Assembly (NCBI RefSeq): GCF_001620365.2
Contig: NZ_LQMT02000001.1
Coordinates: forward strand, 1-48,654
Direction of reading: 5' to 3'
Length of the DNA: 48,654 bases
Source: Amycolatopsis keratiniphila subsp. keratiniphila
GTDB taxonomy: Bacteria > Actinomycetota > Actinomycetes > Mycobacteriales > Pseudonocardiaceae
Shown here one piece after another: positions 25,185 to 34,369 of the stretch. A program made the position numbers and the translations under genes. The notes beneath the pieces are model-generated. The model saw only the letters and a program-made list of their open reading frames with translations, was not told the DNA's origin and did no database searches. Each line of letters starts with the position of its first letter. The first letter of the stretch is position 1.

Positions 25185-25414
25185 ATCACGCGAGTTCCGC
25201 CTCCAATCACGCGAGTCACGGCCCCAATCACGCGAGTTCCGTGCCTGATCACGCGAGTCGCGCGTCCAATCACACGTGTCGTCCGCCTGATCACGCGAGT
25301 TCGCCGTCCACGCACACAGGCCCCTGTGCGGGAAAGGCGAAATCACGTGATTGAACGCGTAACTCACGTGATTGGGGACGTAACTCGCGTGATTGGAGGG
25401 CGAACTCGCGTGAT
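25185..25414. repeat. 21-bp phased repeat array with mirror symmetry
   Basis: The core ATCACGCGAGT starts at 25185, 25206, 25227, 25248, 25269 (variant ATCACACGTGT) and 25290, exactly 21 bases apart. The reverse-complement core (ACTCGCGTGAT and variants) starts at 25341, 25362, 25383 and 25404, also 21 apart. Four copies on each side are symmetric about 25320.5, where GCACACAGG and CCTGTGC face each other. The array fills most of the gap 25142-25497 between clpC (3' end) and the Hsp70-like gene (5' end). The same unit recurs at 34348-34421. Two helical turns per unit would put each core on the same DNA face. It may be an operator array or a mobile minisatellite; the function is unknown. Confidence 0.9.
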
Positions 25415-25445
25415 CAGACGGACGACACGACACACCGAAAACGCG

Positions 25446-25482
25446 GAAGTGCCCGCCGCGGCGAAACCGCGACGGGCACTTC
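25446..25482 (-). terminator. clpC terminator hairpin
   Basis: A 16-base arm starting GAAGTGCCCG (25446-25461) pairs with 25467-25482 with one mismatch around the loop CGAAA. It begins 15 bases after the clpC stop. On the minus strand a TTTT run follows shortly after the stem, fitting a Rho-independent terminator. Confidence 0.75.
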
Positions 25483-25497
25483 AGGAGCAGAGAGGCG

Positions 25498-28056
25498 TTA
25501 CTCGCCCTCGGCTTCACCGTTCTCTTCGGTCGAGCCGGCACCGATGCTCACCGGCGGGGCGTCCGGGACCGACGAGGGACGGGCTTCGCCGCGGAAGACG
25601 AAGTGCGCCTTGTCGTCCTTCTCGCCCTCTTCGTCGTTCCAGCCTTCGACGTCGACCAGGATGATCTGGCCGGGCTGGACCTCGCCGAACAGGATCTTCT
25701 CCGACAGCTGGTCCTCGATCTCGCGCTGGATCGTGCGACGCAGCGGCCGCGCGCCCAGCACCGGGTCGAAGCCGCGCTTGGCGAGCAGCGACTTGGCCTT
25801 GGGCGTGAGCTCCAGCTCCATGTCCTTGGCCTTGAGCTGCGTCTCGACCCGGGCGATCATCAGATCGACCATCTCGATGATCTGTTCCTTGGTCAGCTGG
25901 TGGAAGACGATGATGTCGTCGATCCGGTTCAGGAACTCCGGCCGGAAATGCTTCTTCATCTCCTCGTTGACCTTTTGCTTCATCTTCTCGTACCGGTTGG
26001 TGCTGTCACCGCCGGACGAGAACCCGAGCGAGACGGACTTGGAGATGTCCGAGGTACCCAGGTTCGAGGTGAAGATGAGCACGGTGTTCTTGAAGTCGAC
26101 CGTACGACCCTGACCGTCGGTGAGACGGCCGTCTTCGAGGACCTGCAGGAGCGTGTTGTAGATCTCCTGGTGGGCCTTCTCGATCTCGTCGAACAGGACC
26201 ACCGAGAACGGCTTGCGCCGCACCTTCTCGGTCAGCTGGCCGCCCTCTTCGTAGCCGACGTAGCCCGGAGGGGCACCGAAGAGCCGCGAAGCGGTGTAGC
26301 GGTCGTGGAACTCGCCCATGTCGATCTGGATGAGCGCGTCGTCCTCGCCGAACAGGAACGCCGCGAGCGCCTTGGACAGCTCGGTCTTACCGACACCGGA
26401 CGGGCCGGCGAAGATGAACGAGCCGGAGGGGCGCTTCGGGTCCTTCAGGCCGGCACGGGTGCGGCGGATCGCCTGGGAGACGGCCTTGACCGCGTCCTCC
26501 TGGCCGATGATCCGCTTGTGCAGCTCCTCCTCCATGCGGAGCAGACGCGTGGTCTCCTCCTCGGTGAGCTTGAACACCGGGATACCGGTCCAGTTGGCGA
26601 GGACCTCGGCGATCTGCTCCTCGTCGACCTCGGCGACGACGTCGAGGTCGCCGTCCTTCCACTGCTTCTCCCGCTCGCCCTTCTGGCCGAGGAGGGTCTT
26701 CTCCTCGTCACGGAGGCGGGCGGCGCGCTCGAAGTCCTGCGCGTCTATCGCGGACTCCTTGTCCCGGCGCACGTCGGCGATCTTCTCGTCGAACTCGCGC
26801 AGGTCCGGCGGCGCGGTCATGCGGCGGATGCGCATCCGGGCGCCGGCCTCGTCGATCAGGTCGATCGCCTTGTCCGGCAGGAAGCGGTCGTTGATGTAGC
26901 GGTCCGCGAGGGTGGCCGCCTGCACCAGCGCGCCGTCGGTGATCGAGACGCGGTGGTGCGCCTCGTACCGGTCACGCAGACCCTTCAGGATCTCGATCGT
27001 GTGCTCGAGCGACGGCTCGCCGACCTGGATCGGCTGGAAGCGGCGCTCCAGCGCGGCGTCCTTCTCGATGTACTTGCGGTACTCCTCGAGCGTGGTCGCG
27101 CCGATGGTCTGCAGCTCACCACGGGCCAGCATCGGCTTCAGGATCGACGCGGCGTCGATCGCGCCCTCGGCGGCACCCGCGCCGACGAGCGTGTGCAGCT
27201 CGTCGATGAACAGGATGATGTCGCCGCGGGTCTTGATCTCCTTGAGCACCTTCTTGAGGCGCTCTTCGAAGTCACCGCGGTACCGGGAACCGGCGACCAG
27301 GGAGCCGAGGTCGAGGGTGTAGAGCTGCTTGTCCTTCAGCGTCTCTGGGACCTCGCCCTTGACGATGTTCTGCGCGAGCCCCTCGACGACGGCGGTCTTG
27401 CCGACGCCGGGCTCGCCGATGAGGACCGGGTTGTTCTTGGTGCGCCGCGACAGCACCTGCATGACCCGCTCGATCTCTTTGCCCCGGCCGATGACCGGGT
27501 CGAGCTTGCCTTCGCGGGCCTGCACGGTCAGGTTGCGGCCGAACTGGTCGAGCACCAGCGACGACGACGGGGTGCCTTCACCGCGTCCGGAGCCGGTCTC
27601 GGTCGACTCCTTGCCACCCTGGTAGCCCGACAGCAGCTGCAGGACCTGCTGACGCACCCGGTTGAGGTCCGCGCCGAGCTTGACGAGCACCTGTGCGGCG
27701 ACGCCTTCTCCCTCGCGGATCAGCCCGAGCAGGATGTGCTCGGTGCCGATGTAGTTGTGGCCGAGCTGCAGCGCTTCGCGCAGCGACAGCTCAAGCACCT
27801 TCTTGGCCCGCGGGGTGAAGGGGATGTGCCCGCTCGGGGCCTGCTGCCCCTGGCCGATGATCTCCTCGACCTGCTGGCGGACGCCCTCCAGCGCGATGCC
27901 CAGCGATTCCAGCGCCTTGGCGGCGACACCTTCACCCTCGTGGATCAGACCCAGGAGGATGTGCTCGGTGCCGATGTAGTTGTGGTTGAGCATCCTGGCC
28001 TCTTCTTGGGCCAGGACGACCACCCGCCTCGCGCGGTCGGTGAACCTCTCAAACAT
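25498..28056 (-). CDS. clpC: ATP-dependent Clp protease ATP-binding subunit ClpC
   Basis: The 852-residue AAA+ unfoldase feeds substrates to ClpP. It has two N-terminal Clp repeats (each with [14 protein letters not shown], residues 1-145), the first AAA domain with Walker A GEPGVGKT from 214, a middle UVR-like coiled-coil insertion ([18 protein letters not shown]), and the second AAA domain with GPSGVGKTE. The C-terminus ends in the usual acidic tail. GAGGGAG lies about five bases before the ATG. It is the orthologue of M. tuberculosis ClpC1 (Rv3596c). A candidate ClgR box lies about 250 bases upstream, and a strong hairpin follows the gene. Confidence 0.97.
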   Translation of the reverse strand: MFERFTDRARRVVVLAQEEARMLNHNYIGTEHILLGLIHEGEGVAAKALESLGIALEGVRQQVEEIIGQGQQAPSGHIPFTPRAKKVLELSLREALQLGHNYIGTEHILLGLIREGEGVAAQVLVKLGADLNRVRQQVLQLLSGYQGGKESTETGSGRGEGTPSSSLVLDQFGRNLTVQAREGKLDPVIGRGKEIERVMQVLSRRTKNNPVLIGEPGVGKTAVVEGLAQNIVKGEVPETLKDKQLYTLDLGSLVAGSRYRGDFEERLKKVLKEIKTRGDIILFIDELHTLVGAGAAEGAIDAASILKPMLARGELQTIGATTLEEYRKYIEKDAALERRFQPIQVGEPSLEHTIEILKGLRDRYEAHHRVSITDGALVQAATLADRYINDRFLPDKAIDLIDEAGARMRIRRMTAPPDLREFDEKIADVRRDKESAIDAQDFERAARLRDEEKTLLGQKGEREKQWKDGDLDVVAEVDEEQIAEVLANWTGIPVFKLTEEETTRLLRMEEELHKRIIGQEDAVKAVSQAIRRTRAGLKDPKRPSGSFIFAGPSGVGKTELSKALAAFLFGEDDALIQIDMGEFHDRYTASRLFGAPPGYVGYEEGGQLTEKVRRKPFSVVLFDEIEKAHQEIYNTLLQVLEDGRLTDGQGRTVDFKNTVLIFTSNLGTSDISKSVSLGFSSGGDSTNRYEKMKQKVNEEMKKHFRPEFLNRIDDIIVFHQLTKEQIIEMVDLMIARVETQLKAKDMELELTPKAKSLLAKRGFDPVLGARPLRRTIQREIEDQLSEKILFGEVQPGQIILVDVEGWNDEEGEKDDKAHFVFRGEARPSSVPDAPPVSIGAGSTEENGEAEGE

Positions 28057-28302
28057 GTGCACTCCCTCGACTGCTGCGACGGCGGCCCGTTTCCATCGTG
28101 CTTTCACCGCGATGGATTCAGCACCGTGAGACCACTCTAGTAGCCATGCGGTCGCGCTGGCGTACCACTACGGCTGATTGCGGCCCGTTCGCGCCCAGGC
28201 CGTTCTCCGGCCGTGCGCTCTTTCATCTTCCGGTTGCCCTGCACCTTTACGTCAAGCCCAACGTGCGAACACGCGTCCGGATTCCGCCGGACGAGGGTTG
28301 TC

Positions 28303-28313
28303 CGCTGAGCGCG
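28303..28313. promoter_or_regulatory. Candidate ClgR operator upstream of clpC
   Basis: CGC-TGAGC-GCG followed by AAC matches the core of the actinobacterial ClgR box (CGC, five bases, GCG, A/T-rich edge) with a mismatch in the inner bases. ClgR controls clp genes in related genera. The site is about 250 bases upstream of clpC, rather far, so the call is tentative. No other clear element was seen in 28057-28369. Confidence 0.3.
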
Positions 28314-28369
28314 AACACGGGGTCCGCCCAGTGGTTGGACACCCGTCCGGAGTAGTCACGGACGGTATG

Positions 28370-28388
28370 TAAGGTTAGGCGTACCTAA
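28370..28388 (+). promoter_or_regulatory. IdeR/DtxR-type iron box before fhuF
   Basis: The 19 bases TAAGGTTAGGCGTACCTAA match 16 of 19 positions of the consensus TTAGGTTAGGCTAACCTAA, including both outer half-sites. It ends 15 bases before the GTG start of fhuF and overlaps a possible -10 (TATGTA at 28366-28371). Binding of the iron-loaded repressor would block transcription when iron is plentiful. Confidence 0.85.
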
Positions 28389-28403
28389 TGACGGGAGGTC
28401 GGC

Positions 28404-29222
28404 GTGTCGCATCCTCACACGCTCGCGTCGCGCGAGGACGGACTCCGCGCCTCCCTGTCGAGGATGCCCGAAGACGCCCGGCTCCGCGCGGACGTGCCGG
28501 AGGGCGAGCCGGGCTGGGTCCGCTGCCGCGACCTGCTCGGCGAACCGGCCCGCCTCGTGCGCTGGCGGGAGCGGCTCACCGGCTGGCTGGCCGAGACGTA
28601 TCCGCAGGCGGCCACGATCCCCGAGCGGACCCCGGCGAGCTGGATCCTGTCCTGGTACCTGCACGTCCCGGCCCTGGCCGGCGCGATGCTGCTCCATCAC
28701 CAACGCCGCGTCCCGTCGCTGGCGCCGTCCGCGCTGGCGTTCCGGATCGGCGCCGACCGGCCCCACCCGGACTCGGTGGCCGTCCTCCGCGAAACGTTCC
28801 ACTGCCTGCCCACGGACCCGGGCTCGGCGCACCCGAGGGCCGTCGTGGTCCCGGACGAGCGGGCGCTGGCGGCCGTCCTGCGGGGCCGGTACGTCGCGCA
28901 CGCGAGCCGGTTCATCGACGTCTACGGGCCGCTGACGAGGCTCGGGCGGCGCCAGTTGTGGGCCGCCGCCACGGACGCGCTCGACAACGCGCTGTGGTCG
29001 GCGGGACGGCTGGGCGGGACTCCGGAGGCCGAGGGCGCCGGGGTCGCGGACGCCGCTTTGGTCCTCGAAGCCCGGTTCCCGCCGTTGACCTCTTCATCGA
29101 AGCTGACGCTCGCCACCGGAGCCGATGGACGCCGCGAGTGGACGAGAATCCGCGAGGGCTGCTGTTTCAACCATCTGCTTCCGGCGGAATCGGAATGCGG
29201 AGGTTGTCCGCGAACCCGCTAA
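28404..29222 (+). CDS. FhuF-like ferric-siderophore reductase
   Basis: The 272-residue protein ends with the FhuF-type [2Fe-2S] motif Cys253-Cys254-x10-Cys265-x2-Cys268 (REGCCFNH, then ECGGC). Proteins of this family reduce ferric siderophores in the cytoplasm to release iron. The GTG start follows GGGAGG by five bases. An IdeR/DtxR iron box directly upstream supports the iron role. Transcription diverges from clpC. The stop overlaps the stop region of the next gene on the other strand by four bases. No siderophore synthesis or uptake genes are in the window. Confidence 0.92.
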   Translation: MSHPHTLASREDGLRASLSRMPEDARLRADVPEGEPGWVRCRDLLGEPARLVRWRERLTGWLAETYPQAATIPERTPASWILSWYLHVPALAGAMLLHHQRRVPSLAPSALAFRIGADRPHPDSVAVLRETFHCLPTDPGSAHPRAVVVPDERALAAVLRGRYVAHASRFIDVYGPLTRLGRRQLWAAATDALDNALWSAGRLGGTPEAEGAGVADAALVLEARFPPLTSSSKLTLATGADGRREWTRIREGCCFNHLLPAESECGGCPRTR

Positions 29223-29800
29223 CGGCTCCAGCCGGGGTTTCGTCCCGTCACTCCCAAAGCGCGCTCGAACGGCGTCGCGCCTTCCGCGACGGCCACTTCT
29301 TCCCCGTACACCTTCATCGTCCGAGCCTGTTCCCCCATCGCCGTGGCGGACGCCAAGACGGCTTCGGCCACTTCGGGCGCGACGTCGAACGTGCGGCCTG
29401 TCGCCTTCGCCAGGTCCCAGCCGTGGAAGACGAACTCGCCGAGCACCATGTCGCCGACGATCGACGACGGCATTTCCGTCGCGCCGAGCGCCGTCATGCC
29501 CTGCCACGCCCCGGGTGTCCCGAAGACGTCCACGAGCCGCGCGGTCTGTTTCTCGATGGCACTGAGCCATTCACCGTCGGCGAGACCCGCTTCGGCCTCG
29601 CCGACGGACACTTCGGGCGGTGCCGTCTTGTGCCCGGCGGCTTCGAGCCAGGGACCCCAGTAGAGAAGGTGGTTCAGCAACGCGCGGACGTCGTACTCGG
29701 CGCACGGAGTGCGGGCGGAGAGGTCGGATTCGCCGATCCCGCGCAGGATTCCGGTGAATTCCGCGGCGGCGGGAGCGATCAGGGCAGCGTGTTCGGTCAT
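29219..29800 (-). CDS. TIGR03086/DinB-like metal-binding protein
   Basis: The 193-residue protein has the four-helix DinB/mycothiol-maleylpyruvate-isomerase layout. LLNHLLYW (His44) and FVFHGWDLAKATG (His126) fit two metal-ligand positions, and ARTPCAEYDVRALLNH is the family's N-terminal signature. Members of this actinobacterial family are often annotated as mycothiol-dependent or of unknown function, so no reaction is assigned. The ATG has no clear ribosome binding site. It is divergent from the AraC regulator gene 66 bases away, which may control it. Confidence 0.85.
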   Translation of the reverse strand: MTEHAALIAPAAAEFTGILRGIGESDLSARTPCAEYDVRALLNHLLYWGPWLEAAGHKTAPPEVSVGEAEAGLADGEWLSAIEKQTARLVDVFGTPGAWQGMTALGATEMPSSIVGDMVLGEFVFHGWDLAKATGRTFDVAPEVAEAVLASATAMGEQARTMKVYGEEVAVAEGATPFERALGVTGRNPGWSR

Positions 29801-29866
29801 GTGGGCAGGAAATCCCGCGCACCGGCGCGCTGTCTTGAAGAAACGCGACAGGGTTAGGTTGATCCG

Positions 29867-30706
29867 GTGAGCGGGCACCGGATCCCGGCGGGGATCGTCA
29901 ACGCGCGGGCGGCGAAGTTCAGCCTCGTCCGGCATCCACCGACGCCGGAACTGCGCCCGTACGTCGACCACCACTGGGTGCTGCGCTGGGATCTGCGCGG
30001 CCTGCCGGGCGAGGAACAGGCGGTTTTGCCCAATCTCGCGGTGAACGTCACGTTCTTCCGCCGCGCGGCGGGTGCGTACGGACCGGGGAAACGACCTTTC
30101 CGCTACCTCGTCGAGGGCACGGACCACGGTATCGGCGTGCGATTCCGCCCGGGGGCATTCCGGGCATTCCTCGGCGGTCCGGTCTCGATGATCTCCGGCG
30201 GTTCCGTTCCGCTCACCGATCTCTTCCCCGGGGCCGGAGCAGTGACGGAATCGGTACGGAATGCGACGGACGACTTCGAAATGGTCCGTGCCGCGGAGGA
30301 ACTGCTCCTCGCGAAACACCCCGTGCTCACCGCCGCGGCCGCGACGGCCATCGAAGCGGTGGAAACAATCGCGGGCGATCAGGCCATTACCCGGGTCGCC
30401 GAGCTGTCAAGCCGGACAGGCCTGTCTCAACGAAGCCTGCAACGCCTGTTCGCCGAACATGTCGGCACCGCCCCCAAATGGGCGATTCAGGTATACCGAT
30501 TGAACGAGGCGGCGGCACGGATCGCGGCCGAGGAACGGCCGGACTACGCGGAACTGGCGTTCACGCTGGGCTATAGCGACCAAGCGCACTTCACCCGGGA
30601 TTTCCGCTCCGTGACCGGATGGGCGCCCAGCGAGTACGCCCGCTTGAACCGTGTACAAGAACAAGAAAGCCGCCGGGAAAGGTTTCCCGGCGGCCGTCTG
30701 GTCTGA
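29867..30706 (+). CDS. AraC-family transcriptional regulator
   Basis: The 279-residue protein has an N-terminal ligand-type domain (LRPYVDHHWVLRWDL, VEGTDHGIGVRFRPGAFRAFL) and two C-terminal AraC helix-turn-helix motifs (AELSSRTGLSQRSLQRLF, and YAELAFTLGYSDQAHFTRDF). The start is GTG with only a weak upstream AGG. It is divergent from the DinB-like gene, its likely target. A perfect 12-bp stem lies inside its last codons and probably also ends the lsr2 message from the other side. Confidence 0.9.
   Translation: MSGHRIPAGIVNARAAKFSLVRHPPTPELRPYVDHHWVLRWDLRGLPGEEQAVLPNLAVNVTFFRRAAGAYGPGKRPFRYLVEGTDHGIGVRFRPGAFRAFLGGPVSMISGGSVPLTDLFPGAGAVTESVRNATDDFEMVRAAEELLLAKHPVLTAAAATAIEAVETIAGDQAITRVAELSSRTGLSQRSLQRLFAEHVGTAPKWAIQVYRLNEAAARIAAEERPDYAELAFTLGYSDQAHFTRDFRSVTGWAPSEYARLNRVQEQESRRERFPGGRLV
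30668..30693. terminator. Hairpin embedded in the araC-type gene 3' end, terminator for lsr2
   Basis: GCCGCCGGGAAA (30668-30679) pairs perfectly with 30682-30693 across the two-base loop GG. It lies inside the coding end of the AraC-type gene and 19 bases beyond the lsr2 stop on the minus strand. It can serve lsr2; for the AraC gene it would act before the stop codon. Confidence 0.65.
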
Positions 30707-30712
30707 AAGACC

Positions 30713-31066
30713 TCAGTTCTTCTTGTGGTAGGCCTCCACGACCTCGGACGGGATACGTCCGCGGTCGGAAACCTGGAAGCCGTTCTTGCGGGCCCAGGCG
30801 CGAATGGCCTGGTTCTGCTCGCGGTCCACGGTCGCGGGACGGGCGGCGGCCTTCACGCCGGCGACCGGACGAATGGCGGTGCGCTTACGGCCACCCGCGC
30901 GACGGGCGTGCTCCACATACTGGGCCAGCGCGTCACGAAGCTCTTCCGCGTTTTCCGCGGAAAGGTCGATCTGGTAGCTCACACCGTCCAAACCGAACTC
31001 GACGGTCTCTTCCGCCTCAGTGCCGTCGAGGTCGTCGACGAGCGAGACGAGCACCTTCTGTGCCAT
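30713..31066 (-). CDS. lsr2: Lsr2 nucleoid-associated protein
   Basis: The 117-residue xenogeneic silencer binds AT-rich DNA and bridges it. It has the N-terminal oligomerisation domain ([26 protein letters not shown]) and a C-terminal DNA-binding domain with the AT-hook-like Arg-Gly-Arg at 102-104 ([14 protein letters not shown]). AGGAGG lies six bases before the ATG. A good promoter (TTGCGT, 17 bases, TATTAA) lies about 80 bases upstream in locally AT-rich DNA, where Lsr2 could act on its own gene. Its place beside lysS and clpC matches Rv3597c. Confidence 0.97.
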   Translation of the reverse strand: MAQKVLVSLVDDLDGTEAEETVEFGLDGVSYQIDLSAENAEELRDALAQYVEHARRAGGRKRTAIRPVAGVKAAARPATVDREQNQAIRAWARKNGFQVSDRGRIPSEVVEAYHKKN

Positions 31067-31106
31067 CTGTTTCCTCCTGCTGGGGGCTTACACGAATGAT
31101 CTGGTA

Positions 31107-31120
31107 CGGGGCATGCCCCG
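31107..31120. repeat. 14-base perfect palindrome in lsr2 leader
   Basis: CGGGGCATGCCCCG lies in the predicted 5' untranslated region of lsr2, about 40 bases before the start codon. It could form a leader hairpin or be a protein-binding site. No function can be assigned. Confidence 0.4.
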
Positions 31121-31144
31121 GACAGAAGACTTTGTCTAGCGACA

Positions 31145-31173
31145 TTAATACCCGCTACCGACTCATAACGCAA
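31145..31173 (-). promoter_or_regulatory. Vegetative promoter of lsr2
   Basis: On the minus strand TTGCGT (31168-31173) and TATTAA (31145-31150) are 17 bases apart, close to the principal-sigma consensus. The surrounding 40 bases are unusually AT-rich for this window. It lies between lysS and lsr2 and gives lsr2 its own transcript. Confidence 0.7.
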
Positions 31174-31217
31174 ATCTTGTTTACGAGAACGATCGAGGTA
31201 TCTGTCACGCGGACGGG

Positions 31218-32729
31218 TTATTCGGGTCGGACGAGCGGGAACAGGATGGTCTCCCGGATACCAAGGCCGGTCAGCGCCATCAGCAACCGGTCGATCCCCA
31301 TTCCGACACCACCGCTCGGCGGCATTCCGTACTCCAGCGCGCGGAGGAAATCCTCATCCAGGTTCATGGCCTCACTATCGCCCTGCGCACCCAGCCGGGC
31401 CTGTTCCACGAGACGCTGCCGCTCCACCACGGGATCGACCAGCTCGGAGTATCCGGTGGCCAGTTCGAATCCGCGCACGTACAGATCCCACTTCTCGGCC
31501 ACCCCCGGCTTGCTGCGATGTTGCCTGGTCAGCGGGGATGTCTCGACCGGAAAATCACGGACAAAAGTAGGTTCGTGGAGATGATCGCCGACGAGATGTT
31601 CCCAAAGTTCTTCGACGAGTTTGCCGTGGCCTAACTTCGGGTCGAGCTCCAGCTCTCGCGCTTCGGCATAGGAACGCAGCTTGTCCGCCGATGTCTCGGG
31701 AGTGACCTCTTCCGACAACGCCTCGGACAACGACTCGTACATTCCGAGCGTGGTCCACTCGCCGGACAGGTCGTACTCCGAACCGTCGGCGAGAGTGACC
31801 ACCTGAGTACCGAGAACGTTCTGTGCCGCCTCCTGGATGAGCTGCCGCGTCATCACCGCGTTGGAGTCATAGGTCGCATACGCTTCGTAGTACTCGAGCA
31901 TGGCGAACTCGGGCGAGTGCGAGGAGTCGCTGCCCTCGTTCCGGAAGTTCCGGTTGATCTCGAAGACCTTCTCGATACCGCCGACCACGCAACGCTTGAG
32001 GTACAGCTCCGGCGCGATCCTCAGGTACAGATCGAGGTCGAAGGCATTCGAATGCGTGACGAATGGCCGCGCCGCGGCACCGCCGTGCAGCGTTTGCAGC
32101 ATCGGGGTCTCGACCTCGAGGAATCCCCGGCCGTGAAACGAGTCACGCAGGGAACGCAGCACACCGGCACGGGTACGGACCACGTCCCGCGCCTTGGGAC
32201 GCACGATCAGATCGACATAACGCTGCCGGATCCGCGTTTCCTCGGCCAGGTCTTTGTGCGCCACCGGCAACGGGCGCAATGCTTTCGACGTGATGCGCCA
32301 GGAGTCGGCCATCACGGAAAGCTCACCGCGCTTGGAGGTGATGACCTCGCCGGAGACGAATACGTGATCACCGAGATCGACATCGGACTTCCATGCCGCG
32401 AGCGCGTCCTCGCCCACCTTCGCGAGGCTGAGCATCGCCTGCAACTCGGTGCCGTCGCCTTCACGAAGACTCGCGAAACACAGTTTGCCGGTATTGCGCA
32501 TGTACATGACCCGGCCGGTGATACCGACGATGTCGCCGGTCGCGGTGTCGGCAGGAAGACCGGAATGCTTCGCGCGCACTTCGGCCAGCGAGTGCGTCCG
32601 GGGCACCTCGACCGGATACGGATCGATACCCTCCGCGATAATCCGGTCGCGCTTGTCCCGGCGCACCCGCATCTGTTCCGGCAGGTCTTCGTCGGGGCTC
32701 ACGCCCTCGGATGCGGGGATTTCAGTCAT
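31218..32729 (-). CDS. lysS: Lysyl-tRNA synthetase, class II
   Basis: The 503-residue enzyme charges tRNA-Lys. The N-terminal OB-fold anticodon-binding domain (about 60-160: [24 protein letters not shown]) is followed by the class II catalytic core with motif 2 ([11 protein letters not shown]) and motif 3 ([11 protein letters not shown]). Length and motifs are normal. It lies upstream of lsr2 on the same strand, as in Rv3598c. The start ATG at 32729 is divergent from the methyltransferase pair, with 96 bases between. Confidence 0.97.
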   Translation of the reverse strand: MTEIPASEGVSPDEDLPEQMRVRRDKRDRIIAEGIDPYPVEVPRTHSLAEVRAKHSGLPADTATGDIVGITGRVMYMRNTGKLCFASLREGDGTELQAMLSLAKVGEDALAAWKSDVDLGDHVFVSGEVITSKRGELSVMADSWRITSKALRPLPVAHKDLAEETRIRQRYVDLIVRPKARDVVRTRAGVLRSLRDSFHGRGFLEVETPMLQTLHGGAAARPFVTHSNAFDLDLYLRIAPELYLKRCVVGGIEKVFEINRNFRNEGSDSSHSPEFAMLEYYEAYATYDSNAVMTRQLIQEAAQNVLGTQVVTLADGSEYDLSGEWTTLGMYESLSEALSEEVTPETSADKLRSYAEARELELDPKLGHGKLVEELWEHLVGDHLHEPTFVRDFPVETSPLTRQHRSKPGVAEKWDLYVRGFELATGYSELVDPVVERQRLVEQARLGAQGDSEAMNLDEDFLRALEYGMPPSGGVGMGIDRLLMALTGLGIRETILFPLVRPE

Positions 32730-32825
32730 GGCGCACAGCGTACGAACCCGCCGCTTCCCTACGCCAACCGGATTACCTTTTCCGGGTCCGGACCGGCCGG
32801 TTTTCTCTCCATTAACCTTGAGCGC

Positions 32826-33599
32826 GTGAACTCATCCACTCCTGGCATCGAACCCGAACTGCAAGCACGCCGTGCCGCCTCGTTCGGCGCGGAGGCCGCC
32901 GCCTATGCCGAGCATCGGCCGGACTATCCGGAAAAGGCACTGGCCTGGGGGCTGGCCGGCGCGGCGGGAACCCCGGAGCGGGTCCTCGACCTGGCGGCCG
33001 GGACCGGCAAGGTCAGCGAAGGACTGCTGGCGCTGGGCGTCGAGGTCACGGCCGTCGAGCCGGACGAGAAGATGCTCGCCGAGCTCACCAGGACACTCCC
33101 CGCCGTGACCCCGCTCGTCGGGACCGCCGAAGAGATCCCGCTGCCGGACGGCTCCGTGGACGCCGTGCTGGTGGGCCAGGCCGTCCACTGGTTCGATCTC
33201 GACCGGGCCTATCCGGAGATGGCCAGGGTGCTGAAACCGGGCGGAGTCTTCGCCGCGCTGTGGAACCACGACGACGAGTCGGCGGGTTGGCTGGCCGAGT
33301 TGAACGCGCTGATCAAGACGTCGATGAGCAGGCGCTGGCTGAGCGACTACGAATCGCTGCCGGCACACGAGGCCTTCGAGCCGTTCGAGAAGAAGACGTT
33401 CGGCCACAAACAACCCAGGACGGCGGAAACCCTGGTGGCCACTCTCGCCACCCATTCGCACATGCTGGTGGCCCCGGCGGAGGAACGCGAAGCCAAACTG
33501 CGCACGGCACGGGAATTCCTCGGCCGGAATCCGGAAACCGCCACGGGGGAATTCGACCTGCCGATCACCACCACCGTCTTCCGGGCACGGAAGCGATGA
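32826..33599 (+). CDS. SAM-dependent methyltransferase (class I)
   Basis: The 257-residue Rossmann-fold methyltransferase has SAM motif [16 protein letters not shown], an acidic motif II region ending VEPDEKM, and [27 protein letters not shown], like the UbiE/trans-aconitate methyltransferase groups. The substrate is unknown. The GTG start has no strong ribosome binding site. Its stop overlaps the start of a second methyltransferase gene (ATGA). The two proteins have equal length but different motif sequences, so they are probably not a recent duplication. They interrupt the lysS-coaX neighbourhood seen in mycobacteria. Confidence 0.88.
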   Translation: MNSSTPGIEPELQARRAASFGAEAAAYAEHRPDYPEKALAWGLAGAAGTPERVLDLAAGTGKVSEGLLALGVEVTAVEPDEKMLAELTRTLPAVTPLVGTAEEIPLPDGSVDAVLVGQAVHWFDLDRAYPEMARVLKPGGVFAALWNHDDESAGWLAELNALIKTSMSRRWLSDYESLPAHEAFEPFEKKTFGHKQPRTAETLVATLATHSHMLVAPAEEREAKLRTAREFLGRNPETATGEFDLPITTTVFRARKR

Positions 33600-34369
33600 C
33601 CGACTGGAAGGCGGCGTTCACGGCGACGTTCGGCGCCCCCGCGTCGGCGGTGTCCGCGCGGATCTGGGCCGAGGTCTACGGCGACGAGTACCCCGCCGAG
33701 CTCGACACCTACAGCTTCGTGACCCGGACCGACCTGCGCCGCATCGCGGCCGAAGCGCGGCTGGAGCCGGGCGGGCTGCTCGCCGACATCGGCTGCGGGC
33801 GCGGCGGTCCCGGGCTGTGGGTCGCCGCCCGCACGTACGCGACGCTCACCGGCATCGACATCGCGGCGACGGCGCTGGCGTCGGCACGGCGCCGCGCGGA
33901 GGCCATGGATGTCGAGGCGACCGAGTTCCGGGTCGGCGACTTCGAGGACACCGGGCTGGACGACGCGTCGTTCGACGCGGTGATGAGTGTCGACGCGCTG
34001 CTGTTCGCGCCGGACAAGCGCCGCGCCTGCGAGGAATTCGCGCGGATCCTCGCGCCGGGCGGGCGGCTGCTCGTGACGACCTGGGACTTCGACGGGCAGC
34101 CGGTGAACCGGCCGCCCCAGGTCGCCGACCACCGGCCGCTGCTGGAGGCCGCCGGTTTCGACGTCCTTTCCTACGAGGAGACGCCGGACTGGCGGGCGCG
34201 GCAACGGCGGACCGTGGAGCTTTCGCTCGAACGGCTGGAGGAACTCGCGGCCGAATCGGGCGACGATCCTTCGAGGCTCCGGGCGAGCCTCGAACAGACG
34301 CTGCGGAACCAGGACCTGATGACGCGGCGGGTGCTGATGATCGCCTCCCGCCACGAGTCGTCCGTCTGA
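33596..34369 (+). CDS. SAM-dependent methyltransferase, second of a coupled pair
   Basis: The 257-residue class I methyltransferase has motif I LLADIGCGRGGPGLWVA, the SAM-binding TGIDIAATALASARRRA, and FDAVMSVDALLFAPDKRRACEEFARILAPGGRLL, resembling small-molecule O- or N-methyltransferases. It is translationally coupled to the preceding gene (ATGA). Its last codons and stop lie inside the 21-bp repeat array at 34348-34421: the TGA is part of the repeat unit. The native C-terminus may therefore have been set by the repeat. The substrate is unknown. Confidence 0.88.
   Translation: MTDWKAAFTATFGAPASAVSARIWAEVYGDEYPAELDTYSFVTRTDLRRIAAEARLEPGGLLADIGCGRGGPGLWVAARTYATLTGIDIAATALASARRRAEAMDVEATEFRVGDFEDTGLDDASFDAVMSVDALLFAPDKRRACEEFARILAPGGRLLVTTWDFDGQPVNRPPQVADHRPLLEAAGFDVLSYEETPDWRARQRRTVELSLERLEELAAESGDDPSRLRASLEQTLRNQDLMTRRVLMIASRHESSV

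Noticed and set aside
25142..25315. N-terminal extension of the Hsp70-like protein encoded by the array (repeated TRVI heptads)
   Set aside because: The frame is open only because 21 is a multiple of three. The Hsp70 fold begins at the ATG at 25141, which has its own ribosome binding site.
25185..25414. CRISPR array
   Set aside because: The period is 21 bases with a core of 11 and short related linkers; there are no unique 30-base spacers, repeats are inverted half-way, and no cas genes are present.
25603..28140. Long plus-strand open frame antisense to clpC
   Set aside because: Repetitive Leu/Asp/Arg/Val-rich translation with no known domain; clpC on the other strand is certain.
29848..29866. 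Second iron box before the AraC-type gene
   Set aside because: Only one half-site (TTAGGTT) matches; the other half is missing.
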